This document shows, one piece after another, positions 44,815 to 55,829 of a stretch of 64,000 nt of DNA (position 1 is the stretch's first letter; each line of letters starts with the position of its first letter). The DNA lies in the NCBI GenBank assembly GCA_012845835.1, contig JABAKD010000025.1:14041971-14105970 (forward strand), read 5' to 3'. Position numbers and translations under genes: made by a program. The DNA comes from Undaria pinnatifida. Lineage: Eukaryota; Sar; Phaeophyceae; Laminariales; Alariaceae. The notes under the pieces are model-generated. The model was not told the origin of the DNA, did not search any database, and was given only the letters and a program-made list of their open reading frames with translations.

Positions 44815-45848
44815 CAGGGCTTTCCTCGGGACCGAATTTTCGTCCCGGGGCGGGATCCCACGGGATCGAGATATCCCGGGATTCCCCGGGACGGGATACG
44901 AAGGGGTATTTAAAGCACGGGACGGTACAGGACGGGATTGAGCCATCACGGGATTGAACAGAAAGTTGTGGACGGGATTGAGATTTCACGGGATTGCACG
45001 GGACGGGATTGAGATACCACGGGATTTTTCGGGACGGGATTTCGCGGGTCGAAAAAAGTACGGTACTCCACGGGACGGGATTGAGATACCACGAGATTTT
45101 ACGGGATGGGATTTTACGGGACGAAAAAGCACGGTACTCCACGGGACGGGGTTAAGATATCACGGGACTGCATGTAAAAACGATTTTACACGGTATTGGT
45201 ACGGTACACAGCAAGCGCAGTGTGCCGTATGATATTGTACGATTGCACTTTCAATACTGTATCATACGCGAACATAACATAACCCCAACCCTAGTTTTTT
45301 GTATTACGTAATAAAACGAAAACATGTTTAATCATCTAGGAAATTAGTTTAGCAAATATCCGAAAATAAATAAATAATAAATAAAAGAAAATATACCTAC
45401 ATAGCACATTTAAAAGACAAACGTTACAGGCAAGGTTCGAAAGCATGACTTTCTGCCTTCTTTTGAGTTGAGCACGTCTAACCGATGAGCTATACACCAA
45501 AAAACCCTGGAAAATCCCGTTTTATCAGAAATCACGTGATAAATCCCGCGGGATCACGAAACCACGGGACCGGTTTGGACGGGACTAGGGGAATATCAAA
45601 ATTCACGGGTTTGCACGGGACGGGACACGGATTTCCTGCGGTATACCCAAATTTCACGGGGCTAGTTGGCACGGGATCGGGATTTGAAACACACACACAC
45701 AGGACGGGATCGGGATCGCGAATATTTTCACTGGATCAGTTTGGACGGGAACGGAATTTTCAAAATCCACGAGATCACGGGATTATCCCGTATCCCGTGG
45801 AATCCTGCCGGATTTTAACAGCGGGAAAGAAACCCGAGGAGAACCCTG
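44815..45848 (+). mobile_element. hAT-like non-autonomous element filled with CGGGA arrays
   Basis: Left end CAGGGCTTTCCTCGGG and right end CCCGAGGAGAACCCTG agree at 14 of 16 terminal positions when inverted. Flanks GTAACTAC (44,807-44,814) and GTATTTAC (45,849-45,856) match at 6 of 8. Inside, 44,850-45,170 and 45,500-45,800 are arrays of CACGGGACGGGATTGAGAT-like words. The spacer between them carries a tRNA-like sequence on the minus strand. No transposase frame. Confidence 0.6.
45425..45500 (-). repeat. tRNA-like pseudogene inside the hAT-like element
   Basis: The minus strand from about 45,498 reads GTGTATAGCTCATCGGTTAG (box A/D-arm, TAGCTCATCGGTTAGA), then CAACTCAAAAGAAGGCAGAA, then CATGCTTTCGAACCTTGCC (box B-like T-arm). 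Acceptor strands do not pair and the T-stem is imperfect, so it is a relic rather than a working tRNA gene. Confidence 0.45.
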
Positions 45849-45928
45849 GTATTTACAACGTCTGTCTGCGTTTGTTTACTGTTTCCCCGCAAATGCCAGC
45901 CTGTGGATTTCTTAATGTACCGTACACT

Positions 45929-46235
45929 CAGGGTATGTCATGGATGGGCCGAAAGTGCGGGCCGGGCCGGGAATGTTGAAAATGTGATGGGCCGGACCGG
46001 GTCGGGCCGAGATGTTTGAAAATTTCATTGGCCGGACCGGGCCCGGCGGCGAGTTGTGAAAATTTGATGGGTCGGGCCGGGCCGCGGCCTATCATGTGGA
46101 ATTTACAAGGTGGGTCGCGGCCCATCATCTGAATTTTTCACAAATCTGATCGGCCGAATCGAGCCGCGGGCCGTCGACTCGAAATTTGACGGGCCGGGCC
46201 GGGCCGCGGCTAATGAGATGCGGGCTATACATGGT
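45929..46235 (+). repeat. CGGGCC word array
   Basis: Starts CAGGGTATGTCATGGATGGG, and repeats GGGCCGGGCCGGG-like words with TTGAAAATTTGATGGG spacers. This parallels the CGGGA and CGGGT arrays. No right terminus was found, so the transposon nature is unproven. Confidence 0.6.
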
Positions 46236-46689
46236 CCGCTCTGCGCAGCCCACGACGCGGGCCACTAGTTCTCACAGAGCGGCCCGGGCTGCGCACCATC
46301 GTATGGTTGTGCGCTGTGAGTACTCTATTACGACGACGTCGACGTCCGCCCTGCCCATGACGCAACCAAGGGACGTTCACGGGCCGAGACACGGGGTGGG
46401 CCATATATGATCTGTGTGTGCTAAAAAGCAACAAAAGAGCGGTTCCCCGTTGTGCGCAGAAAAAACAGCAACAGCAGGCTAGGATTACAGATGGATTCGA
46501 TGCTTGCGGTATCACACTGCATTAAAAAAACGCAAGGAGAAACGAAAACGCAATAAATAAAGGTGTTTTACAAATCAGGTGTATCTCTGCATACCATGCA
46601 CAACCGCTGCTGCAGCTGCTGTAGACAGAGCAAAACAAAACTCAGGACGGGACGCAAGCAGAATCAAACAACAACCTGCCCACAGAAAC

Positions 46690-46860
46690 TGTGTACATAT
46701 ACTGCCCCATTGTTGTTGTTGTTGTTCTCACCTTAACTCGCATGATCAAGACCGTGGTCACAGGTCAGGCTCCAGTCACTCTGGAGCTGAGGAATATCCC
46801 AGCCAGGGAAAAACACAAACAACCCAAGGTGGTACGAGTATACGTATTTCATAAAAAAAA
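46690..46860 (+). repeat. Family I repeat, copy 1
   Basis: TTGTTGTTGTTGTTGTTCTC, CTTAACTCGCATGATCAAGA, CAGGCTCCAGTCACTCTGGA and CACAAACAACCCAAGGTGGT. The word CCAGTCACTCTGG is palindromic. Confidence 0.75.
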
Positions 46861-46861
46861 A

Positions 46862-48003
46862 AATACACACGTCCAGCTGTGAGATCGAATATTTTGTCGA
46901 AACTCATCTTTGCAAGCTGTGTGTAATACTTTGGTCGCGCGTATTACGGGTTTTGTGTCCTCCTTAAGGATATAGGTCGGCGACTCCTCTTGGAACTACA
47001 GTGTAGCTATCAGGGTCAACAGGGTGATGTCAGTCAGTGTGTGCGCGGAAACTCTATAACCCGTTTTTGAGGGGGACAAAATCTGACAGCTGTGGAAGGA
47101 AATGAATCAGTCAATCGAGTAAGTGTACGAAGTATCCTGTAAGTCGCATAACCGGTGACGGGAGGGCGGAGTTTTTTAAGGGCGTGGGGGCATGGGTTTG
47201 AACAAGAGGGAACGGGGGAGGGGGATGGGAATGGACGGGGCAACTCAAAATGCCCGTGAAAACTGTAAAAATCCTGTAAGGGGATAAATCTGACGGTTTT
47301 GGAAGGAATGCACCAGTTTATCACGTATGTACATCCTGTAAGTCGTACAAACCAGTGAGGAGAGGGCGGAGCGTTCGAGGGGGTGGGTGGGTGGATGGGT
47401 GGGTGGGGGGTAGGGGGGGGGGGTGGGGGGGCGAAATGGTTTTTAACAGATTTATTTCGGATAGATGTGGGGGTTTGCCATGAGCGTGGTGCTAGATTTA
47501 GGCGATGGTGCGGGTGGTAGGGAAGGAGGGGGCGTTGGGGGGGGTGTGGGGGTGAATTGGAGCAGCGGCATGGATGGCTCTAGAAAGATAATGAGGTGAT
47601 TTCGATGTTAGGTGGGGCGTTTGAGCAAGATGGAGCGGGGGAAAAAAGGGGTGGGGGAGATTTGGGGGGGGGGGGGGGGGGGGGTCTTTTTTGGGGGGGA
47701 AGGGTTTTTAACAGGTTTAGGTCGCATATATATATACAACCCATCCCAACCCCACCCCCTCGAACACTCCACCCTCTCTCTACTCACTGATTGTACGACT
47801 TACCCCAGGATATACATGATAAACTGATGCATTATATCCAAAACCGTCACATTTATCCCCTCAAAATAATGTATAGTTTCCACGCACATATTGAGCTGCC
47901 CCGCCCGCCCCCCCCCCGCCCCAACCCCCCCCCCAATAATAAACTGGTGCCAAAACCGTCAGATTTATCCCCTTGAAAGGATTCATAACTTACATGCACA
48001 AAT

Positions 48004-48051
<48 letters not shown>

Positions 48052-48399
48052 TCCAAACCCGCTCGCTTTTGATCAAAACCAGGCCCCCACGTCCTTCAAA
48101 AGTCCGCCCCACCCCCCACACCGGTTATTCGACTTACAAGATTCAATTGATAAAAGGATACAATTCCCTTCACAGCTGTCAGATTTTGTCCCCCTCAGAA
48201 ACGGGTTTTATAGTTTCCGCGCACAGCCTGACTTAAATCACCCTGTTGACCCTGATAGCTACACTGTAGTTGTAAGGGGAGTCGCCGACCTATATCCTTA
48301 ATGAGGACACACAATTCGTAATGCGCGCGATCGGAGTATCACACACAGCTTGCAAAGATGAATTTCGACGAAATCTTCGATCTCACGGCTGGGTGTATT
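46862..48399 (+). mobile_element. Family A element with long terminal inverted repeats
   Basis: About 1.54 kb. The left arm from CCAGCTGTGAGATCGAATAT through CTTTGCAAGCTGTGTG, GGCGACTCCTCTTGGAACTA and GGGGGACAAAATCTGACAGC is repeated inverted on the right: GTCAGATTTTGTCCCCCTC, GGGGAGTCGCCGACCTATAT, CACACACAGCTTGCAAAG, GATCTCACGGCTGG. The arms are at least about 280 bp. The interior is purine-rich then pyrimidine-rich, with a C run of about 42 (48,007-48,048). This is a foldback-type non-autonomous element. Confidence 0.75.
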
Positions 48400-48419
48400 T
48401 TCATATTTTATAACATATG

Positions 48420-48945
48420 TAGGGGCTTGCTTTACGCGTGGTGCTAGGTCCAGGCGGTCGTGCGGACGGTGGGGAAGGAGGGGGTACTGGGGGGTGTTGG
48501 GAGGGGGGGGGCGAAATATATTGGAGCTACGGCATGGGTGGCGAGAATGATGATGAGTTTATATCAGCTGGCTGGTAGTGTTTACTACTCTGGCAGATTT
48601 TAATTTTAGGTGGGGCGTTTGAACAAGAGGGATCGCGGGGAGCGGGGGGCGGGCGGAACACTTCACTACGTGCGCGGAAAATCCAAATTCTTCAAGGAGG
48701 GGGACAAATCTGACGGCTGTAGCAATAATACATCTCTTTATATCACCTGCCTGGTGTTGTTTGTTATTCTAGCAGATTTGATGTAACAGTTACAAGTGTA
48801 GCTTTCGAATTGGTTGTTTTATAACTAATTTTGAAGGACGTCAGCCGTGAGTTTTTGTACATGATGATGGATCGCAAGAAAGAATATTTTAATCGATAGG
48901 TACAACCATATAATTACTATCTTCTTATTTTTCTTCTTCTCTTTT
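48420..48945. repeat. Family A interior sequence adjoining the element
   Basis: GGGGCTTGCTTTACGCGTGG, GTGCTAGGTCCAGGCGGTCG, AGGTGGGGCGTTTGAACAAG and GGGGGACAAATCTGACGGCT are interior words of family A continued outside its terminus, so a second copy is abutted or nested. Confidence 0.6.
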
Positions 48946-49064
48946 TCATCCTCTGGCGGATGGGGGAAAAAAAAGCCTCGCCACACTTTCACGTATTTTC
49001 ATACGCGTCGTGTGCCGATTTAACTCAGTCGTGTGTCGATTTAACCTAGCTAATAACTATCATT

Positions 49065-49380
49065 TAATTCACCGTGCCGGTGTGGGGCTCTGACATCGCT
49101 AATTATAAGACAGATATACATATATATTGCAAAATACAACAGGCGAGGGGATGTGGTCATGTAATGTCACCACCATTAAGCACGAGTGGGAGAAGTGCAA
49201 ATCGCCACCAGAGTTTTGAGAGGAACGCTTGGTGTACCCGCGCTCACTTACGTTACTTCGGTAGTCATGCTTCGTTTGGCATAAGCTGGGAGGCGATCGT
49301 GCAGACGGTAAGTACGAAATACCCTACGTAACAGGTTGGCAGTGTGGTCTACCGCAATTTTAACATGTATATCTGCCCCT
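49065..49380 (+). repeat. Family G repeat, copy 1
   Basis: GTGTGGGGCTCTGACATCGC, ATTGCAAAATACAACAGGCG, GGATGTGGTCATGTAATGTC, GGAACGCTTGGTGTACCCGC and GGGAGGCGATCGTGCAGACG. A short second copy begins at 49,440. Confidence 0.75.
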
Positions 49381-49534
49381 TCTTCCTTTCCCCATCATTA
49401 TTAACTCATGTACGGTTTTACGCCCCATGATTTTTACTGTGCCGATGTGGGGCTCTGACGTCGACAATTTTAAGACAGAGATACATATTATTACAAATAC
49501 AGCAAGCGAGGAGATGTGCTTATGCCATGTCATA

Positions 49535-49965
49535 TATTGTTGTTGTTGTTGTTGTTCTCACATTAACTCGCATAATCAAGTCCGTGGTCACAGGACAGGC
49601 TCCAGTCACTCTGGAGCTGAGGAATACCCCAGGGAAAAACACACACAACCCAAGGTGGTACACGCATATATCACAGCTGACGCAATTCATGCCTCCACCA
49701 GAACCATATAAAAGTGAAATCGGGAGTCAGTCTACGATGTGCCAGGTCCAGGCCGGTGCATACGTCTCACTACTCACGCCTGGAGAAACCAACTATTCCG
49801 ATTGCCACCTAAGGATTATATATCACAGCTGACTGAGGCAATTCATGCCTCCGCCAGAAACATATAAAAAGTGAAATCGGGAGTCACCCTACGATGTGCC
49901 AGGTCTATACTGAGTTACTGGTGCATACGTCTCACTACTCGCGCCTGGAAAATCCGACTATACAG
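49535..49965 (+). repeat. Family I repeats, tandem copies
   Basis: First the GTGGTCACAGGACAGGCTCC / CCAGTCACTCTGGAGCTGAG half, then two copies of GAAATCGGGAGTCA... TACGATGTGCCAGGTC... CATACGTCTCACTACTC (49,718-49,800 and 49,874-49,960), separated by CATATATCACAGCTGACG-like text. Confidence 0.75.
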
Positions 49966-50159
49966 CATGCCACCCAAGAAAGACTTCCACGGAAATATTA
50001 CCCCGGTACACAACATTGACGAGAGGACAGCTGCACGTCCACAATTGGCTGATGACGCTTCACGAGCACCACGCTAGACTGCATGCCCAACATCCCTCGT
50101 ATCAATAAACAGCCTGCGCCTTTGCAGCGAGGCTTCGTAACGCTTTCGCGGGTACGTTC

Positions 50160-50360
50160 TTCATCTTGTTGTTGATGTTGTTCGCACATTACCTCGCATA
50201 ATCAAGTCCGTGGTCACAGGACAGGCTCCAATCACTCTGGAGTGGAGGAATACCTCAGGAAAATAGAACGCACAATCAAAACCAAAAGTGGTACACGCAT
50301 ATATCATAGCTGACGTAGTTTATGCCTCCGCCAGAAAAATACAAAACGTGAAATCGGGGA
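50160..50360 (+). repeat. Family I repeat, copy 3
   Basis: TTGTTGTTGATGTTGTTCGC, CATAATCAAGTCCGTGGTCA, AGGCTCCAATCACTCTGGAG and CCGCCAGAAAAATAC. Confidence 0.75.
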
Positions 50361-50799
50361 TTTCAAGGCGCCTTCACCGGCTTTGTCCCACGAATCGTAC
50401 AAGATAAAGTACAAAATATATTTCACTATATAGAAGTGTTAAATCTGTTTTTGTGTTCTTGGTGCTTTTTTTTTTGTCAACTCGCGACAGACAGGGCGTC
50501 GACCCACCGTAACTCAAACCCTAACCCTAACCCCAACCTCAACCCTGCCCCAGGCTAGGGCTCCGACCCCAGCGCGGCTTCGCGCGAGGTTTGGAAAAAC
50601 TGATGAAAAATGGGCTGACCACCTCACACATCGAAAAATACTTAGTACTTTATCTGGTATGATTTGTGTGCGGTGAGAACATCGCGAAGGCTACGAGTAC
50701 TGAAATCGGAGGTCCGCCTACAATGTGCCAGGTCCATACTGGTACACATGTCGCACTACTCGCGCCAGAAACCATCCCTGTCTGGTTGTTCGTCAAAGA

Positions 50800-51095
50800 C
50801 AACGGCTGTGTGGCTAAGCAGCCGCCACGAGAGAAGAAGCACCCTTTCCAACCAACCGGCGTCTTGAAGGGGGCGGGGGTGTACTTCGACGAAGCGCCGG
50901 CTAGGCCCCGAACGCTCCACATGATGATCACGTTTTTGACTCAGTGCCCACGGCACCTACCTGACGGTGTCGAGGCCGAGAGACTTGCAAGCGTTGACGA
51001 CGTCCTTTTGAGTCAAACTCTTGCAGTCTTGGGGGCTCTCGGTCGTGACCTGCCGCAAGAACTCGGAAAAATTAGATTCGTGAATTGGTATTACT
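50800..51095 (+). pseudogene. Orphan coding-like fragment upstream of the LINE relic
   Basis: The frame reads D-N-G-C-V-A-K-Q-P-P-R-E-K-K, then H-P-F-Q-P-T-G-V-L-K-G-A-G-V-Y-F-D-E-A-P, then R-L-A-S-V-D-D-V-L-L-S-Q-T-L-A-V-L-G-A-L and L-P-Q-E-L-G-K-I-R-F-V-N. The composition is strongly coding-like, and the frame enters from a family I repeat at 50,700-50,790, so it has no start of its own. I do not recognise the family; captured exon or transposon sequence are both possible. Confidence 0.35.
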
Positions 51096-51207
51096 ATTTG
51101 AAGATGATATTATTCCATTTCTTAGACAGACGGTCGGATTCCGCTAGTAGTCGAAAACGGCCCTTTTTGACTGGATTTTGTTTTCGACTGGATTCTTCTG
51201 GTCCTTC

Positions 51208-51990
51208 TTCTTGTCGTCGGTCGAGGTCGATTACAAACAAACAATCGAGTTTGTGTACTTGGGCGAGGCTATCACCGCAGACGGAGACCTTAGCATTGAA
51301 ATAACGCGGCGTCTTCAGAGGGCCTGGGCATGTTTCCAGCGGTACAAGATGGAAATCTCTGATCGCCCGGGTGTGCGCTTACGGTCGAAGGTGGCGTTGG
51401 TGAAATATGAGGTGGTCGAGACACTTCTTTACGGTTGCATGACGTGTGAGCCCGAACAAGCCTGACAATGACAGGCTACGACGGGTTCACCACTCCATGC
51501 TCCTCCAATGCCTTGAATGGCAAAAACGGAAGCGCAATTACACCTTATCGTACGCCGACGCGCTTGCCAAGACAGCTTCCGAGAGCATATAGGCGATAGT
51601 GCACAATCTGAGCATATTGTTTGCGGGATTCGTAGCACGTATGGGGGAGGAGCGTCTGCCAAAGAGGGTGATGTCTGGGAAGTTTGTTGGGGGTAAGAGC
51701 TACTCAGGGGGGCAAGAGAAAGACTGGATGGATCATCTGAAGGAGGATATGCCGGTCTTTGGAATGAAATTTGAAGGATGGCGAAAGGCTGCTCAGAAGG
51801 CTGGCAGATGGTTTCGACGAGTAGAGGAGGGAGCCGAGTTGTTCATGCGGAATGGTATGAAAAAGAGAAACGCAAAGCTACAGAGCGACGCGCAAAGGCT
51901 GCGGCAGCGCCATCCACCGTCGGCATGCCTAAGCGGCCAGGGGGAGTGGGGGAAGGGGGGAAGAGGGGGGGGGGGGGGAAGGGGAGGCGT
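51208..51990 (+). pseudogene. LINE-type reverse transcriptase, C-terminal relic
   Basis: The frame begins V-E-V-D-Y-K-Q-T-I-E, then F-V-Y-L-G-E-A-I-T-A-D-G-D-L-S-I-E-I, R-R-L-Q-R-A-W-A-C-F and L-L-Y-G-C-M-T. This is the F-x-Y-L-G... R-I-x-x-A... L-L-Y-G block that follows the polymerase domain in many non-LTR retrotransposons. After a frameshift near 51,465 it continues R-L-R-R-V-H-H-S-M-L-L, L-S-Y-A-D-A-L-A-K-T, an in-frame TAG near 51,588, then G-F-V-A-R-M-G-E-E-R-L-P-K-R-V-M. A further frameshift lies near 51,850. The 5' part and the catalytic motif are absent, so it is dead. Confidence 0.8.
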
Positions 51991-52189
51991 CATGCCCAAG
52001 AGACTGAAGTCTGGGTCTGGCCATTATCGTCTTGAAAGTTGTGGGCCTTCCAACGGCCGTCACAAGATAGCGTAAGACCGCCCTAACTTCTTCGCCATGT
52101 TGCGCTCTCTCCCCAGTGCCTTATGATTATGCATTTGATACCCTCTATAAACACAATGCTGTATTTAGTCAGTTCCTAGGGTCTGGTAG

Positions 52190-52370
52190 TATGAAATGGT
52201 TTTATTTTCTCTTTTTCTTTCCTTGCTTCCTCTTCTTGTCTTGCTTTTTCTTGCTTTTCTTGTCTTTTCTACTTTTTCTTTTCCTTTTTCGTTTTCTTTT
52301 TTCGCTTTCTTCTCTTTCCTTTCCTTTCCTTTCTCTTCTTATTTGTTCTTTGTTTCTTCTCTCCATTTGA
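52190..52370. repeat. Polypyrimidine tract
   Basis: About 175 nt of nearly uninterrupted T/C (TTTTCTTTTCC-type words) on the plus strand. Phe/Leu-rich and Lys/Arg-rich frames across it are compositional. Confidence 0.9.
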
Positions 52371-52389
52371 TTTGCGTCTGTAGTGCGTA

Positions 52390-52650
52390 TGCGCAGTGAT
52401 AAATAGTCGGTTTCTCCAGGCGCGAGTAATGAGACGTATGCACCGGTATGGACCTGGCACATCGTAGACTGACTCCCGATTTCACTTTTCTATGTTTCTG
52501 GTGGACGCATGAACTGCATCAGCTGTTATATATGCGTATACCACCTTGGGTTTTTGTGTGTTTCCCTGGGGTATTCCGCAGCTCCAGAGTGACTGGAGCC
52601 TGTCCTGTGAGCACGGACTTTATTATATGAGAACAACAACATGTATTTTT
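52390..52650 (-). repeat. Family I repeat, inverted copy
   Basis: The plus strand reads the reverse of copies 1-3: CGGTTTCTCCAGGCGCGAGT, GACCTGGCACATCGTAGACT, AGCTCCAGAGTGACTGGAGC and TGTCCTGTGAGCAC. It lies just downstream of the LINE relic, opposite in direction to the family I text at 50,700. Confidence 0.75.
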
Positions 52651-53124
52651 TGTGCTCTTCCTAGAGGCGGTTGGTGTGAGGGAGTACTGCTGTATGGCGC
52701 TCAAAACTCGGTTGGCAGCTCTGTGCTTCACGCGTTCCTCGCGAGCCACGCTAGCTTCACGCGCGACGAACCTTTGTCCAAGCGGGTTGGTGGCGTTGGG
52801 CTTAGCCGAAAGCCGATAAAGCTACGTTCGTGGCGTCGCACTCAGCCGAGAGCCGCCAAAGCTACAGCAGGCGTAGCCGTTGTTGGCAAGATGACTTCGA
52901 TAACGCGCGCTACTGCTGTCGTGTGATACATGCTGCTGGCGGGTGGAGCTAGGAGTGCGCCACGCTGACTTGCGGCGAGAAGCAACAGCAGTGATAGCCA
53001 AGGCAGCGTCGGCGCTGTTGTATGATACTGCTGTGTGGTACCTGGTATGGGTGAGTGGGCGTGTGGGTGTGTGTTTTAGTGGTGGGATGAGCGATGCGAT
53101 GGGTTAAAAACACGGGTGTGAAAC

Positions 53125-53300
53125 TTTTTTGTCCGAGTTTTCGACTGACAGATCAAGTCGAAAAAGTCGAGTTTTTCGACTGGTGGGAAAACTCAGTCGA
53201 CAAAAAAAGTTGAGTCGAAAGAGCCCTTTTTCGACTGTCTGTGTAAGAAAGCCCGATTTAAGCTTCAGTCGAAAACGGCCGTTTTCGACTGACAAATGCG
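53125..53300. repeat. TCGACT / AGTCGA lattice
   Basis: TTTTCGACTGACAGATCAAG, AGTCGAAAAAGTCGAG, TTTTTCGACTGGTGGG, CAGTCGACAAAAAAAG, CCCTTTTTCGACTGTCTGTG and CAGTCGAAAACGGCCGTTTT then CGACTGAC. AGTCGAAAA and TTTTCGACT alternate on one strand, giving several mutually pairing arms. The same words occur at 51,147-51,200. Confidence 0.8.
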
Positions 53301-53564
53301 ACTGTATAATAAGAAATTAAATGGCTTTAGAAGACAATATACGGAGATTACAATTGGCAGATTAGACCTGTTCGTATCGTAACGTATATACGCCGATCTG
53401 TCCGTGGGTTTCGAAAGTTTTTTGTCTACTGTCTGTAGGAGTGGTACCAAGCACATCAAGAAGTTATCACATTTTTTTGGAAAATTATTACAGATAATGT
53501 ACAGATAATTTGGGACCCCTCCAGCCTTCTGTCGTACTCATACATCAAGTCAACGGTACATATA

Positions 53565-54745
53565 CATGCCGTAGCTCCAATTCATTTCCCCCCCCCTCCC
53601 CTTCCCCCCACCTCCTTTTTTTGTTTTTTGTTTTTTCCCGTTCCCTGTTGTTCAAACGACCTCCCTGAAATCGAAATCGGTTAGAGTAATAAACACTTCT
53701 CCGCAATTGATATCACGTCATTATTTTTTTAGCCACCCATCACGTGGCTTTTACTAACCCCCCTCCCACCCCCAAAACCCCCCCCCCTACCCCTCCCCCC
53801 TCCCCCCACCCCCCTACCCCTCCCCTTCTTCTCCACCGCCTGCACGACCGCCTAGGCTTAGCACCAAGCGTACAACACGCCCCTACATATATGCGACCTA
53901 AACCTGTTAAAAACCTTTCCCTCCCCCCCAAATCCCCAACCCCCCCACCTCCCCCCCCCCCCCCCCCCCATTTTTATTTCGCCTCGCTCTCTCTTGCTCG
54001 AACACCCCACCTAACATCGAAATCACCTCATTATCTTTCTAAATAAAGCCATCCATGCCGTTGCTCCAATATACCCCTCCCCCCCAACGCCCACTCCTTT
54101 TCCACCACCCGCATCATCGCCTAGACCTAGCACCACGCGTATAGCAAACCCCTACATCTATGCGACCTAAAGATGTTAAAAACTCTTTTGTCCCAACCCC
54201 CCACCCACCCACCCACGCACCCACCCACCCTCTCGAACACTCCGCCTTCTCCTCACTGGTTGTACGACTTACAGGATATAATAATAATCTGGTGCATTCC
54301 TTCCAAAACCGTCAGAATTACCCCCTTCCTTGGAGGATTTATAGTTTCCGCGCACAGATTGAGTTACCCCACCCATTCCCCCCTCCCGCCCCGCTCTCTC
54401 TTGTTCAAACCCATGCCTTCACGCCCTTAAAAACTCCGCCCTCCCCTCACCGGTTATACGACTTATAGAAATCTTCGTACACTTGATAAACCGATGCATT
54501 TCCTTCCACAGCTGTCGGGTTTTGTCCCCCTCCAAAACGGGTTTTTAGTTCCGAGCACAGACTGACTAACGTCACCCTGTTGACCCTGACAGCTACACTG
54601 TAGTTCCAAGGGGAGTCGCCGACCTATATCCTTGATGAGGACACAGAACCCGCAATAGGCGCGATCAGAATATTACACACAGCTTGCAAATATGAGTTTC
54701 GACAAAATATTCGACCTCACAGCTGGAGTGCATTTTTATTTTTAT
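53565..54745 (+). repeat. Family A element, right part with repeated interior
   Basis: C-rich interior units (CCATCCATGCCGTTGCTCCA; AGCACCACGCGTATAGCAAA then CCCCTACATCTATGCGACCT) occur two or three times. Then come CGGTTATACGACTTATAG, CACAGCTGTCGGGTTTTGTC and GGGGAGTCGCCGACCTATAT, with terminus CTTGCAAATATGAGTTTCGA, GACCTCACAGCTGGAGTGCA. The left inverted arm is missing. Confidence 0.75.
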
Positions 54746-54749
54746 AATA

Positions 54750-55800
54750 TACATGCTCTTATGACAATTTTTTGTGTCGTATGCCCGCTCCGTTATTTGA
54801 GACGTCTGTCGTATAGAAATCATTATTCATAGTACCTTATTTTGCAGATAATAGATATGATATTATTCGTACCGGTGTATCACATTTGGTGTGTGGAGAA
54901 CCATAATATGTGGTTATGCAATAGTAGTAGTAGTAGTAGTAGTGGATACTACTGCAGTATGTACACTACTACAGTATATCATACCTGGTACACAACAAGC
55001 GCAAACAAACGCCATCAACGAATTGTGTGTGTTGTCGTCACATCGTTTTTCTAATCAACGACATAAATGACGCCTTCGTTTTTAATGGTTGGGTTCAACC
55101 GTACCAGCTCATCTCAACCGCGACACTCTAGTCCTCGCTGCCGAGGTGTTTGCTTACCCACGTGATGCCCAGCCTCTCCCCTCCCCAAGCTGCACTCGAT
55201 ACGATCTCCGTTCTGGCGGTGCTCCTACTCTGCTTTGCAAGCAAGATAAGCGTAGGGAAGGAAGGAAGGAAGGAAAAAGAAAGACATCAGGCTCCAGCAA
55301 TGAAAAAAAATGTCAACAAATACTCCGAGTACAATATGACGCATGTGTAGTCGATTATATGATATATTGCAACGACATCTATCTAACGCTATATGATATT
55401 ATCTATTTCAACATATAAACACAACATACGTCTCCGACGGTGCCAGGAGTATAATTTTCCAGCCAAGAAACTCTTGCCCTCTTTCTCAAAATAATTAGAA
55501 GCGCGATCCTCAGAACTGCCCACCTGATGCATCGACGTTCGCCTCTGAGCGCTGACCCTTCGCCTTCGTTGATCTGCTGCTCGCGGCGACAACCAACTTC
55601 CGCTCTGTTTCGTGATCCTTCAGCAAAATGTCTCATCAAAGCCGTGGTACCATTGCGAGTGTACAGCGGACACTCCTTGCCTTTTCCGCGCTTCAATCAA
55701 CACTCGACGTTCTTCCATTGGTTCGGCCCGGACGACCCGCCAGTGAAAAAAACGCAGAATAGGGCCAGACAAGGGGTATCTTATGCCCGAATCTTGTACG
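54750..55800. other. No gene recognised; short AGT microsatellite
   Basis: An (AGT)n tract lies at 54,924-54,944. Short frames occur on both strands, with no domain, no splice-supported exon and no window-internal repeat. Confidence 0.45.
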
Positions 55801-55829
55801 GGTGCACATTAATCATCATTTTGGCGGAG

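Noticed and set aside
47853-48301. Proline-rich and glycine-rich frames
   Set aside because: They run through homopolymeric C tracts of the family A element; no coding signal remains outside the tract.
50510-50545. Interstitial telomere repeat (CCCTAACCCTAACCCC)
   Set aside because: Only about two intact units followed by degenerate text; not evidence of a chromosome end or fusion.
52116-52462. Phe/Leu-rich and Lys/Arg-rich proteins
   Set aside because: The polypyrimidine tract explains both strands.
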